Positions 1 to 5,956 of a stretch of 27,925 nt of DNA are shown in pieces. How positions within the stretch are numbered: the first letter of the stretch is position 1; every line of letters starts with the position of its first letter. Below the pieces are notes generated by a model. It was not told the origin of the DNA. It worked only from the letters and a program-made list of their open reading frames with translations, and did not search any database. The position numbers were made by a program, and so were the translations under genes. The DNA lies in the IMG/VR virus record IMGVR_UViG_3300028895_000339, positions 1 to 27,925 of that record. One strand, given 5' to 3'. This DNA is from a virus.

Positions 1-2
1 CG

Positions 3-662
3 GCACCATGTGGGACGCGGCCCAGCCCCTGCGGCTGGCGGTGTGAGCCGCTCTACGAGGCCGAGGCGGCGGGGCGGAAGGCGGCCAATGGCGGCGACCG
101 TAGACCGGAGGTGGCAAGATTGCCACCTCCGGTTGAAACGGCGAAGGCCCGCGACGAGGCGGCAGCGACGGCGAGCGTGTCGGCACGCTACATTCAAGAC
201 GCGAAGAAGATCGCGGCGGAGTCTCCCGAGACTGCTCAGAAGGTGCGAAGCGGCGTCCTCACCCTGCAAGACGCAAAGCGGGAAATCAAGGTACAGCGGC
301 AGACCGCGGCCGCCGCGTCGGACGATTGGCCCGACGACGAGACGAACCTGCGAAAGCGGCTCGACGCCGGCGAAACGATCGTCGTGAATCTTGACCGCCA
401 GCACCACATCGTGGGATACGCCCGATCACGCGGCCTGCTGACCGTCGTAGATCGTTCGTCGCCGTGGGGCAATCCGTTCATGCTCAACGACGATGGCGAC
501 CGGGACGCCTGCTGCGACAAGTACCGCGATCACTACTTGCCACACAAGACGCGGCTCATGTCTGAGGTGCGATCGTTGCGTGGCCGCGCGCTCGGGTGTC
601 ACTGTGCGCCCGAGCGGTGTCACGCCGATGCGATTGCCGAGGCAGCGGAGGCTGGACGATGA
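3..662 (+). CDS. ParB-DUF4326 fusion protein, C-terminal part (continues from 27573)
   Basis: This is the distal part of a ParB-like protein whose N-terminus is at the right end of the window. From base 48 the frame matches the right-end gene exactly, so the joined gene (27573-27875 plus 48-662) would encode about 305 aa. Visible here are a charged linker, a helical KorB/ParB-type helix-turn-helix stretch (TASVSARYIQDAKKIA) and a C-terminal domain with VVDRSSPWGNPF and GCHCAPERCHADAIAE. Those two motifs are the hallmarks of DUF4326. The family is known as a small Cys/His-containing phage domain of unknown function. ParB/sulfiredoxin-fold proteins bind DNA or hydrolyse nucleotides, and a regulatory or DNA-modification role is only inference. 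The stop overlaps the next ATG (ATGA). Bases 1-47 do not match the expected upstream sequence. An internal ATG at 111 is not the natural start. Confidence 0.8.
   Translation, partial: APCGTRPSPCGWRCEPLYEAEAAGRKAANGGDRRPEVARLPPPVETAKARDEAAATASVSARYIQDAKKIAAESPETAQKVRSGVLTLQDAKREIKVQRQTAAAASDDWPDDETNLRKRLDAGETIVVNLDRQHHIVGYARSRGLLTVVDRSSPWGNPFMLNDDGDRDACCDKYRDHYLPHKTRLMSEVRSLRGRALGCHCAPERCHADAIAEAAEAGR
48..97. repeat. Terminal direct repeat, left copy
   Basis: These 50 bases are identical to 27876-27925, the last bases of the window. The offset is 27,828 bases, a multiple of three, so the ParB-like reading frame is continuous across the join. This is the signature of a circular assembly or a terminally redundant phage genome. 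The repeat starts at base 48, not base 1, because the first 47 bases do not match the sequence preceding the right copy. Confidence 0.95.
104..133. repeat. Perfect 30-bp palindrome inside the ParB-like gene
   Basis: Arms ACCGGAGGTGGCAA (104-117) and TTGCCACCTCCGGT (120-133) are perfectly complementary, separated only by GA. It lies in the linker between the ParB core and the helix-turn-helix, 7 bases after the terminal repeat. A 14-bp perfect stem in coding DNA is unusual. It could be a binding site for the encoded ParB-like protein, an RNA hairpin, or the reason the assembly broke here. Confidence 0.85.
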
Positions 663-1384
663 AGATTACAGGAACCGTCTTGGCGACCACGATGCCGGAG
701 GAGTCGAAAACCCACGGGCTGACGGTGTGCGGCGCCGTCTACGACCACGACAACGACCGGCTTGTGCGGATCTGGCCGCTGCCCGTGGCCGGCAAGATGT
801 TCCGCCGGTGGAACGTGCTGGAAATGGATGCCAGCAAGAGCCGCCGCGACCATCGCCGGGAGTCATACGACTTGAACTGCGACGGCCCCCGTGACGCGCA
901 CAAGGCGATCACGGTAAAAGGTGTGCTTCCACAGCCGAAGCGAGTCGATCTGCTGAACAAGATTGGACGCCCCGCGTGGCGTGCAGAGAGCATGGCGGCA
1001 ATGTCCGGCGCAAAGATGTCGCTTGGACTGATCCGCAGGCCCTGCACGGAGATCGATATCGTGGTGGCCGGAGTTGAGCAGGAGGACGCTGCCAACGCCT
1101 TCACGCGCGACGAGCTGGGGATGAGCTACCGGATGCGGTGGCAAGACGGGCCTGGGTGCCCCGTCGAGGTGCAGTTCAATGCGTGGGAGATCTACCGGGC
1201 GTACCAGAACGGGATGAGGCTGTCAGACATCCGCGATCGTCTCCGCGTCGGATCGCCGGAGCACGACGTGCTGATCGTGCTCGGCAACATGAACGCCGTT
1301 CGGACAAGATACCTGGCCGCTGCGGTGTTTCCCCTCAAGGCAGAAGGTGTAGGCGTTCCATCCCTGTTCAGTGCGTCCGCCTGA
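659..1384 (+). CDS. Conserved phage hypothetical protein, possibly OB-fold
   Basis: The product is 241 aa. The ATG at 659 overlaps the upstream stop (ATGA) and has GGAGG at 647-651. The N-terminal stretch (ITGTVLATTMPEESKTHGLTVCGAV, then LVRIWPLPV) has the look of a beta-barrel entry seen in dual OB-domain proteins: a variable strand, a short turn, then a strand with an R-I-W/R-P motif. The C-terminal half (VEVQFNAWEIYRAYQNG, then the stretch ending LIVLGNMNAVRTRYLAAAVFP) is mixed alpha/beta. I do not recognise the family with confidence. It lies between the ParB-DUF4326 gene and the helicase gene, so a role in early DNA metabolism or gene control is plausible. No signal peptide or membrane segment is visible. 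Confidence 0.7.
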   Translation: MKITGTVLATTMPEESKTHGLTVCGAVYDHDNDRLVRIWPLPVAGKMFRRWNVLEMDASKSRRDHRRESYDLNCDGPRDAHKAITVKGVLPQPKRVDLLNKIGRPAWRAESMAAMSGAKMSLGLIRRPCTEIDIVVAGVEQEDAANAFTRDELGMSYRMRWQDGPGCPVEVQFNAWEIYRAYQNGMRLSDIRDRLRVGSPEHDVLIVLGNMNAVRTRYLAAAVFPLKAEGVGVPSLFSASA

Positions 1385-1424
1385 TACCTTCGGCGGGCTC
1401 TCGTCGTGAACCAGGGAGACATGG

Positions 1425-2711
1425 ATGTCCACCCCGTACCAGGACGCCCTGCTCGACGTCGAGGCAGTGGCCGTCTGCGTCTGGCTCGACCGCCTCGCCG
1501 GCTGGGAGGAGGCCGACGCCACCGTCATCACCGACCCCATCCTCCGCCGCATGGCCGAGATCGCCCGCGATGCCCCCGTGGCCATCGAGGAGCTCCGCTG
1601 GCGGCTCACCCGCGAGGGCCACGACCACCTCGAGGTGGGCGATCGCATCACCCGCATCGAGTGGGCACGCCACGACCACGAGGCTCAGGAGCGGGCCTAC
1701 GAGCGGCTGAGACGGGCGAGCCCATCCGCCGGCGTCGATCCCTGGCAGGTCGTCTACAGCGACACGCCGCCGCCGCCCGAGGCCCTTGCCGAGCCGATCA
1801 TCGACGGCCTGCTGCGTCGCGGCGAGACGATGAACGTGATCGCCCCCCCGAAGATCGGCAAGACGTGGCTCGTCCACGGCCTCGCCCTGTCGCTCGCGTC
1901 CGGCTGGCCGTGGCTCGGCCACCTGACCACCGAGAGCCGCGTCCTCATCATGGACAACGAGCTGCACGAGGCGACGCTGCGGTACCGCCTCGGCACGGCG
2001 ATGGCCGCCGCCGGGCTCGACCCCAAGAACAACCTGCAGGCCATCAGCCTGCGGGGTGCCCTGATGAACCTGTACGCCGTCTGCGACTGGCTGTCGTCGT
2101 TCCCCGCCCGCCGGTGGGATGTCGTGGTCTGCGACGCCTTCTACCGCATGGTCCCGGAAGGCAAGTCGGAGAACGACAACGCCGAGATGGCCGCCCTCTA
2201 CAACCACATGGACCGCGTGGCCCACCGCCTCGGGATCGCGTGGGTGCTCATCCACCACTCGTCGAAGGGCAACCAGGCGGGCAAGACGGTGACGGACGTG
2301 GGCAGCGGCGCCGGCTCGATGTCGAGGGCGGCGGATTGCCACCTCGTCCTGCGCCGGCACCGCGACGAGGGCTGCGTGGTCATGGAGGCCGCGGCCCGGT
2401 CGTTCCCGCCGCCGCCCGCAATCGGGCTGCGGTGGTCGTTCCCCAGCTGGGTGCGGGACGACGACCTCGACACCGAGGCCCTCGACGACGGCATGCCGCC
2501 CTCGTCGGCCGACCGCTGGCCCCTCGAGCGGGTGCTCTCGGAGTTCGTGACGCCGGCGGGCATCCGGCTCGCCGACCTCAAGCAGCGGCTGCAGGATGCA
2601 GGCTGCTCCCAGCGTCACGCACGCGACACGATCAAGGCGATCGAGGCCATGCGGGGCATGGTGGTCACCGACTTCAACGGCGATCGCGTGCTCACCAAGG
2701 GAGTGAGTTGA
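1425..2711 (+). CDS. RepA-like hexameric helicase (AAA_25 family ATPase)
   Basis: The product is 428 aa, with the start at ATG 1425 behind AGGGA at 1413-1417. The RecA-like core is clear: Walker A APPKIGKTW (residues 140-148), a second strand with VLIMDNE (173-179), Walker B WDVVVCDAF (231-239), motif IHHSSKG (276-282), and the GSGAGSMSRAAD loop (293-304) typical of AAA_25/RepA proteins. The family prototype is the RSF1010 RepA helicase, a ring-shaped 5'-3' replicative helicase. Residues 1-110 are an extra helical domain of unknown role, and the last 70 residues look like a winged helix (IRLADLKQRLQDAG, then QRHARDTIKAIE). It is probably the phage replicative helicase. It sits directly before a repeat-rich non-coding block that could be its origin. 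Other RecA-like ATPase roles cannot be excluded. Confidence 0.88.
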   Translation: MSTPYQDALLDVEAVAVCVWLDRLAGWEEADATVITDPILRRMAEIARDAPVAIEELRWRLTREGHDHLEVGDRITRIEWARHDHEAQERAYERLRRASPSAGVDPWQVVYSDTPPPPEALAEPIIDGLLRRGETMNVIAPPKIGKTWLVHGLALSLASGWPWLGHLTTESRVLIMDNELHEATLRYRLGTAMAAAGLDPKNNLQAISLRGALMNLYAVCDWLSSFPARRWDVVVCDAFYRMVPEGKSENDNAEMAALYNHMDRVAHRLGIAWVLIHHSSKGNQAGKTVTDVGSGAGSMSRAADCHLVLRRHRDEGCVVMEAAARSFPPPPAIGLRWSFPSWVRDDDLDTEALDDGMPPSSADRWPLERVLSEFVTPAGIRLADLKQRLQDAGCSQRHARDTIKAIEAMRGMVVTDFNGDRVLTKGVS

Positions 2712-2718
2712 GCCGATG

Positions 2719-2739
2719 GCTATTCACGTCGCTATTCAC
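2719..2739 (+). repeat. Tandem direct repeat (iteron-like)
   Basis: GCTATTCAC occurs at 2719-2727 and 2731-2739, a period of 12 bases, followed by a degenerate GTTCAC at 2743-2748. Such short direct repeats beside a replication gene can be initiator binding sites. Two and a half copies is too few to be sure. Confidence 0.55.
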
Positions 2740-2751
2740 CCGGTTCACCCC

Positions 2752-2825
2752 GAATCCCGGGCGTTAGCCCGGCGCTCGCCGCCCTACAGGCGAGCGGCGC
2801 CGAGGCTAACGCCCGACCGGGATTC
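2752..2825. repeat. 74-base imperfect stem-loop with CGTTAGCC core
   Basis: GAATCCCGG (2752-2760) pairs with CCGGGATTC (2817-2825). GCGTTAGCC (2761-2769) pairs with GGCTAACGC (2804-2812), leaving a 4-base bulge (2813-2816). GCTCGCC (2774-2780) pairs with GGCGAGC (2789-2795), and a further GGC/GCC pairing is offset by a small bulge. The loop is about 8 bases. No T-run follows, so it is not a standard terminator. It could be an origin structure, a REP-like element or an RNA processing signal. Confidence 0.8.
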
Positions 2826-2865
2826 TGTCAAGCTCGATCGGAATAGTCTGAATTCACTTCAGGAA

Positions 2866-2881
2866 GTCGGACAAGTCCGAC
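2866..2881. promoter_or_regulatory. 16-bp palindrome before the helix-turn-helix gene; possible operator
   Basis: GTCGGAC-AA-GTCCGAC is a perfect inverted repeat ending 11 bases before the ATG at 2893 and touching the ribosome-binding site (GGAGGA, 2884-2889). It partly overlaps a second short palindrome, ACTTC-AG-GAAGT, at 2856-2867. Dyads of this size are typical binding sites for dimeric regulators. The small helix-turn-helix protein encoded immediately downstream is the obvious candidate ligand, which would imply autoregulation. Confidence 0.55.
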
Positions 2882-2892
2882 ACGGAGGAACG

Positions 2893-3201
2893 ATGCCCGA
2901 TACACCACCCAAGCGGCTCACCGCCTTCAACCTCGTGCCCGCGATCGAGGCCATCGTGGAGCAGCCACGCGACACCTGGAAGGTCACCACCGGCCCGCGA
3001 GCCGGCGAGGCCCTCGACATGCTCGCCGGGATCGGAATCGAACAGGCGGACATGAGCATTGCCGAGGTGGCCGCCGTCGCCGAAGTCAGCCGCCACGCCG
3101 TCCGCACCGCCCTCGCGCGGTGGCAGAACGACTGGAGCCCGCTCGGCCGCGAGATCGCCTACACCAGCTGCATGGACCACATGCAGCGGGAGGAACCATG
3201 A
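2893..3201 (+). CDS. Small helix-turn-helix DNA-binding protein
   Basis: The product is 102 aa. The ATG at 2893 has GGAGGA at 2884-2889. The frame stays open further upstream, but that extension would run through the stem-loop and is Arg/Pro-rich. The C-terminal half contains a helix-turn-helix pattern (MSIAEVAAVAEVSRHAVRTA, about residues 54-73): a helix, a turn after AEVS, then a basic recognition helix. The N-terminal half (LTAFNLVPAIEAIVEQPRDT) is probably a small helical domain. It probably acts as a transcriptional or replication regulator at the palindromes just upstream. The family is not identified. Its stop overlaps the next ATG. Confidence 0.75.
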   Translation: MPDTPPKRLTAFNLVPAIEAIVEQPRDTWKVTTGPRAGEALDMLAGIGIEQADMSIAEVAAVAEVSRHAVRTALARWQNDWSPLGREIAYTSCMDHMQREEP

Positions 3202-3428
3202 GCATCCCCGGCGGCCGGCTCAAGGAGCCCACGCCGCACCCCTGCCCGCCAGACGATCAATGGATCGTTCTCCTCCCGCAAGGCCATACCCCGCAGGACA
3301 TGTCCTTCGTCGAATACGAAGAATGCGACCTGCCTCCCATCTTGACAGCACGCTTCGGACCCGGCAGGCTGTCGCGCACACGAACCAGGGGCCTCCTGCG
3401 ATGGACGCCCGACAGGAGCAACACATGA
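3198..3428 (+). CDS. Hypothetical protein
   Basis: The product is 76 aa. The ATG at 3198 overlaps the previous stop (ATGA) and has GGGAGGA at 3188-3194. The N-terminal half is proline-rich with a hydrophobic strand (QWIVLLPQG) and an acidic patch (SFVEYEECDLPP). The C-terminal part is basic (RLSRTRTRGLLRW). No motif, signal peptide or membrane segment supports a function. Spacing and overlaps on both sides support it as a real member of the early operon. Confidence 0.6.
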   Translation: MSIPGGRLKEPTPHPCPPDDQWIVLLPQGHTPQDMSFVEYEECDLPPILTARFGPGRLSRTRTRGLLRWTPDRSNT

Positions 3429-4222
3429 GATTCCTCACGACCACCCGACCGCCAGAGGGCATCCTCGGCCACGATCTCGGCATCGAGTGGGCGCCGCCCG
3501 TCTTCTTCCGCCGCGACGAGCCCGATCCGGAGCCCGCTGCCGGCCGCGTCGTCGCCCAGATCCTCGACGCCATGTCCGACGGCCACCGCGCGGTCACCCT
3601 TCGCGACTGGTGCAACGACGCGGTCATGCCCGTGACACAGAACCGCGACTGGTGGACGCACGCCACCGAGGCCCTCGCCAAGCAGCTCGGCGGACTTGAT
3701 CGCGCCCCAGAGTGCATCGCCGTCGATCATGCCCGCTATCCCGGCAGGCGCACGCCCGACGAGCAGCGGTGGCTGATCGCCCAGATCGACGCCCTCCGCA
3801 ACGCCACCGATCGCCTCGGCCTGTACGGCATCCACGGCGTCGAGCCCACCGTCTGGACATCAGCCGATCGCTACGCATGGCTTGACGACGATGCGTACTC
3901 GATCGAGTCCATCCCCTGGACGATCATGCCCGGCCAACACCGCAACCAGGACGGCCCGCCCACCGTCCTCGAGTTCGCCGGCGTCGTCCATGCCCTCGAG
4001 GCCCGCGGATTCGACACCTGCGTCGTCTGGTCCGATCCCGGCGTCGACGCCTTCGGCCGCTGGAAGACGCGGCCCGATCATTGGCACGCCCTCCTGACCG
4101 TGGCCGCCCTCCTCCGCGGTCGTCGCGTCGAGGTGCCCGCATGGGAGCCGCCGTCGTGGCTGCCGGGGCAGGCCGAGCAGCCAACGACGACGGGGCGGGT
4201 GTTCGGGGAGATGCAGCCGTGA
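3425..4222 (+). CDS. Hypothetical protein, possible TIM-barrel-like fold
   Basis: The product is 265 aa. I chose the ATG at 3425, which overlaps the previous stop and has AGGAG six bases upstream; an in-frame ATG at 3401 is less well placed. The chain alternates hydrophobic strands with helices, for example ECIAVDHARY, DRLGLYGIHGVEPTVWT, IESIPWTIMPGQH and GFDTCVVWSDPG. That rhythm recalls alpha/beta barrels of glycoside-hydrolase type, but I cannot identify catalytic residues. It has no signal peptide. The C-terminus (VFGEMQP) sits on a junction sequence that recurs at two later gene boundaries. Function unknown. Confidence 0.65.
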   Translation: MRFLTTTRPPEGILGHDLGIEWAPPVFFRRDEPDPEPAAGRVVAQILDAMSDGHRAVTLRDWCNDAVMPVTQNRDWWTHATEALAKQLGGLDRAPECIAVDHARYPGRRTPDEQRWLIAQIDALRNATDRLGLYGIHGVEPTVWTSADRYAWLDDDAYSIESIPWTIMPGQHRNQDGPPTVLEFAGVVHALEARGFDTCVVWSDPGVDAFGRWKTRPDHWHALLTVAALLRGRRVEVPAWEPPSWLPGQAEQPTTTGRVFGEMQP

Positions 4223-4446
4223 GCGACGAACGAGACATCGTGGAGCGGCTGCGGGCGGAGAACAGGAGGCTCGCCATGCTCAACGAAGCGAAAGAGGCCG
4301 AGAGCGCTGCAATCCTCGACTGGATCGAGCAGCGTGCCACACTCGCCGAGCGGGCGAGTGCATGGTGCGCCGCGATGGATGCGTCCGGCCCCATCAGGCA
4401 GGCGTACTTCGATCGGCGCTCAGCCGAGCGGGAGGTGCAGCCGTGA
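4219..4446 (+). CDS. Small coiled-coil hypothetical protein
   Basis: The product is 75 aa with a GTG start at 4219 overlapping the previous stop (GTGA); GGGGAG at 4205-4210 is the likely ribosome-binding site. The sequence is a highly charged helix (IVERLRAENRRLAMLNEAKE) with a heptad-like spacing of Leu/Ile, followed by a shorter helical part with two tryptophans. It shares the ERLRAE coil motif, also visible as matching DNA, with the next small gene. It may be a duplicated small phage protein. Function unknown. Confidence 0.6.
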   Translation: MSDERDIVERLRAENRRLAMLNEAKEAESAAILDWIEQRATLAERASAWCAAMDASGPIRQAYFDRRSAEREVQP

Positions 4447-4628
4447 GCGACGTCATCGACGAGCATGTCAAGTTCCTTCTGGTGTTGGCGGACGATATGG
4501 AGGCTGACGACTATCTCGGTGACGCTACCCGCCTTCGGAAGATTGCCGCCGAGATCGAGCGGCTGCGGGCGGAGGTGGAGGATCTCCTCGCCGCGCTCGA
4601 TCGGCAGGGCAAGGAGGATCGCCCGTGA
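4443..4628 (+). CDS. Small acidic coiled-coil hypothetical protein
   Basis: The product is 61 aa with a GTG start at 4443 overlapping the previous stop; GGAGG at 4431-4435 gives good spacing. The N-terminus (DVIDEHVKFLLVLADDMEAD) is an acidic amphipathic helix, and the C-terminal half (IAAEIERLRAEVEDLLAALD) is a coiled coil. It has no catalytic or DNA-binding motif. It shares ERLRAE with the preceding gene product. Function unknown. Confidence 0.6.
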   Translation: MSDVIDEHVKFLLVLADDMEADDYLGDATRLRKIAAEIERLRAEVEDLLAALDRQGKEDRP

Positions 4629-4678
4629 GAGGACCAACTATCCGGAATCTCCGGAAGGTTGCGGAGGTGCAGCCGTGA
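4625..4678 (+). pseudogene. 17-codon mini-ORF, possible remnant of a junction-duplicated small gene
   Basis: A GTG at 4625 overlapping the previous stop opens a frame of 17 codons that ends in EVQP-stop. The gene at 4219-4446 has the same ending (REVQP), and the gene at 3425-4222 has EMQP. The shared tail and shared junction DNA suggest the last codons of a deleted small gene. It may instead be an incidental leader for the nuclease gene. Confidence 0.35.
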
Positions 4679-5052
4679 GCGCCTCGCAACGACGCAAGGG
4701 TGCCCGTGGCGAACTCGAGGCCGCCGCCGCACTCCGGGCCATCGGCCTCGACGCCGAACGATCCGCACGCAACGGGGTCGCCTCCGGCGAAGATCTCCAC
4801 CACGCCTTCCCCGGTGCCCGCATCGAGGTCAAGTGGTGCGAGGCCTGGCGGATCCCGGCATGGTGGACCAAGCTCGTCTACGAGGCGGGTAGACTGATCC
4901 CCGTCCTCATGATCCGCCGGCGACGCTTCCCATGGCTCATGGTGATCCGCGTCGAGGACTTCCCCGCCCTGGCCGCCGCCTACGCGAAGGCACAAGGGCG
5001 ACCGATCTACCCCGAGGTGACACAATGCGAAAGCGATACGCAGCAACCCTGA
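4675..5052 (+). CDS. PDDEXK nuclease, Holliday-junction-resolvase-like
   Basis: The product is 125 aa with a GTG start at 4675 behind GGAGG. The order of motifs fits the archaeal-Hjc-like/phage PDDEXK resolvases: a basic N-terminus (SQRRKGARGELEAAAALRAIG) with the first-helix Glu, an Arg-Asn turn (ERSARNGVASGED) carrying the Asp, then IEVKWCE supplying the E-x-K pair, followed by a helix with WWTKLVYEAG and a strand PVLMIRRRR. Such enzymes cleave branched DNA with Mg2+ before packaging. Length and position next to the replication module agree. It could also be another small restriction-like nuclease. The last 28 bases overlap the next gene. Confidence 0.72.
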   Translation: MSASQRRKGARGELEAAAALRAIGLDAERSARNGVASGEDLHHAFPGARIEVKWCEAWRIPAWWTKLVYEAGRLIPVLMIRRRRFPWLMVIRVEDFPALAAAYAKAQGRPIYPEVTQCESDTQQP

Positions 5053-5600
5053 TCGCCGCCGGTTCGATGATCGGCGGGGCAGGATCGGCGCTGGCCACCA
5101 AGTCCCTCGACGGGGGGCGGGGGGGCGTTGTGCGCGTCCAGGACGCGACGCCGATCCGCGAGGGCGAGTACCCGTTCACCGCGCAACTCGTCGTGCCGTT
5201 CAACACCGAGAACTCGATGCGATCCGTCGCACTGCCGGCCCTTCCGGAGGGCACCGATCGGGTGCTGATCGAGATGGGTGCCGTGGCCGACCTGCCGATC
5301 ATCGGCTCGTCCAGCCCGCAGGTCGTGTTCTTGGCCATGCTCGGCGGAGCCCGGGTGCGGCAGGTGGACGGGTTCAGCCCCGGCGGCGTCCGGCTGAACG
5401 CGGGCGGCACGACGGGTATTCTGCCAGGGACGACCCCCGGTGAGGCCGAGGGCTACGGGTCGATCGAGATCCCCGCGTGGGATGTCGATGCCCGGCTGCA
5501 GATCACCTGCGACGACTCGGTCGGCCTGCTGAGCGTGGGCGGCGAGATCGAGGGATCATGGATCCTGACGGCCACGGTGATCCCGATCGATCTGGACTGA
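5025..5600 (+). CDS. Exported hypothetical protein with signal peptide
   Basis: The product is 191 aa with the start at ATG 5025 behind GAGGTGA, 28 bases inside the end of the nuclease gene. The N-terminus is a textbook Sec signal: MRKR, a hydrophobic stretch (YAATLIAAGSMIGGAGSA), then ALA before T, a likely cleavage site. There is no lipobox. The mature part is beta-rich and of mixed polarity (FTAQLVVPFNTENSMRSVALPAL, SWILTATVIPID). It would act in the host envelope or be released. It lies between DNA metabolism and lysis-like genes. No family is recognised. Confidence 0.65.
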   Translation: MRKRYAATLIAAGSMIGGAGSALATKSLDGGRGGVVRVQDATPIREGEYPFTAQLVVPFNTENSMRSVALPALPEGTDRVLIEMGAVADLPIIGSSSPQVVFLAMLGGARVRQVDGFSPGGVRLNAGGTTGILPGTTPGEAEGYGSIEIPAWDVDARLQITCDDSVGLLSVGGEIEGSWILTATVIPIDLD

Positions 5601-5761
5601 TACAACCCAGCCCCGGCGGGCATCCATCTTGATCACTCACACCAACGGTCTATGTCCGGCGGTAGAGGAGCAGTGGATCCCGACCCGCGAAGTCCGCCCG
5701 CCGGGGCATTCCCATCGACCTTGCCGCGTCCAACCCCGATTTTCTCGCAGGAGAAAAACCC
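5601..5761. other. Intergenic region before the lysis-like genes
   Basis: These 161 bases hold no convincing gene. A 37-codon frame starting at ATG 5652 is proline-rich and has no family signal. The main feature is the hairpin at 5740-5757 just before the next start. No clear promoter or T-run terminator is visible. Confidence 0.6.
5740..5757 (+). promoter_or_regulatory. Hairpin enclosing the ribosome-binding site of the holin-like gene
   Basis: TTTTCTC (5740-5746) and GAGAAAA (5751-5757) form a perfect 7-bp stem with a GCAG loop. The only good ribosome-binding site, GGAG (5750-5753), is partly in the stem, and the GTG start is at 5762. Folding would hide the site, so translation of the holin-like protein may be structure-controlled. 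Confidence 0.6.
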
Positions 5762-5956
5762 GTGAAGAGCTGGAAGACCACCGCCGCCGGCATCGCCGCC
5801 GCCATCGCCGCGATCGCCACTGCAGCCTCGGCCTACCTCGACGGCGACCCGGCCACCGAGCCCGAGTGGGGCATCGTCGTCGCGGCCCTGTCCGCTGCCA
5901 TCGGCCTGTTCATGGCACGCGACAACGACAAGCGGTCGGAAGATGTCGGGGCCTGA
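5762..5956 (+). CDS. Small two-helix membrane protein, holin-like
   Basis: The product is 64 aa with a GTG start at 5762 and GGAG nine bases upstream. There are two hydrophobic segments, AAGIAAAIAAIATAASAYL (residues about 8-26) and WGIVVAALSAAIGLFMA (about 36-52), separated by an acidic turn (DGDPATEPE). The tail is charged (RDNDKRSED). This layout is common in small phage membrane proteins near lysis genes, and a holin or holin-accessory role is inferred from topology and position, not homology. It overlaps the metallophosphoesterase gene by 14 bases. Confidence 0.65.
   Translation: MKSWKTTAAGIAAAIAAIATAASAYLDGDPATEPEWGIVVAALSAAIGLFMARDNDKRSEDVGA

Larger units (their letters stand above)
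2712..2892. other. Repeat-rich non-coding block after the helicase gene; candidate origin/control region
   Basis: No convincing gene lies in these 181 bases. They contain, in order, a tandem direct repeat (2719-2739), a long stem-loop (2752-2825), a locally AT-richer stretch (about 2838-2860), two short palindromes (2856-2867 and 2866-2881) and the ribosome-binding site of the next gene. The combination next to a RepA-like helicase gene resembles plasmid and phage origins, but the function is inferred. Confidence 0.5.
4212..4681 (+). repeat. Recurring gene-junction repeat (three copies)
   Basis: A 17-base sequence beginning TGCAGCCGTGAGCG is identical at 4212-4228 and 4436-4452. A 19-base sequence, GGAGGTGCAGCCGTGAGCG, is identical at 4431-4449 and 4663-4681. 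Each copy spans the end of one gene (coding ...QP-stop), the ribosome-binding site and the GTG start (coding VS) of the next. The repeats are at three consecutive gene boundaries and look like duplicated or recombinogenic joints. Confidence 0.85.

Noticed and set aside
1368-2618. Open frame of 416 codons on the - strand
   Set aside because: Antisense shadow of the helicase gene, low-complexity composition and no ribosome-binding site.
1406-2767. Open frame of 453 codons on the + strand in another frame of the helicase gene
   Set aside because: Arg/Pro/His-rich translation typical of an out-of-frame reading; the Walker motifs are in the other frame.
2752-2825. Integron attC site
   Set aside because: The arms carry GTTAGCC then GGCTAAC, which does not fit the RYYYAAC...GTTRRRY order and consensus of attC sites.
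5652-5765. 37-codon open frame in the spacer before the holin-like gene
   Set aside because: Proline-rich, no clear ribosome-binding site, no recognisable pattern.
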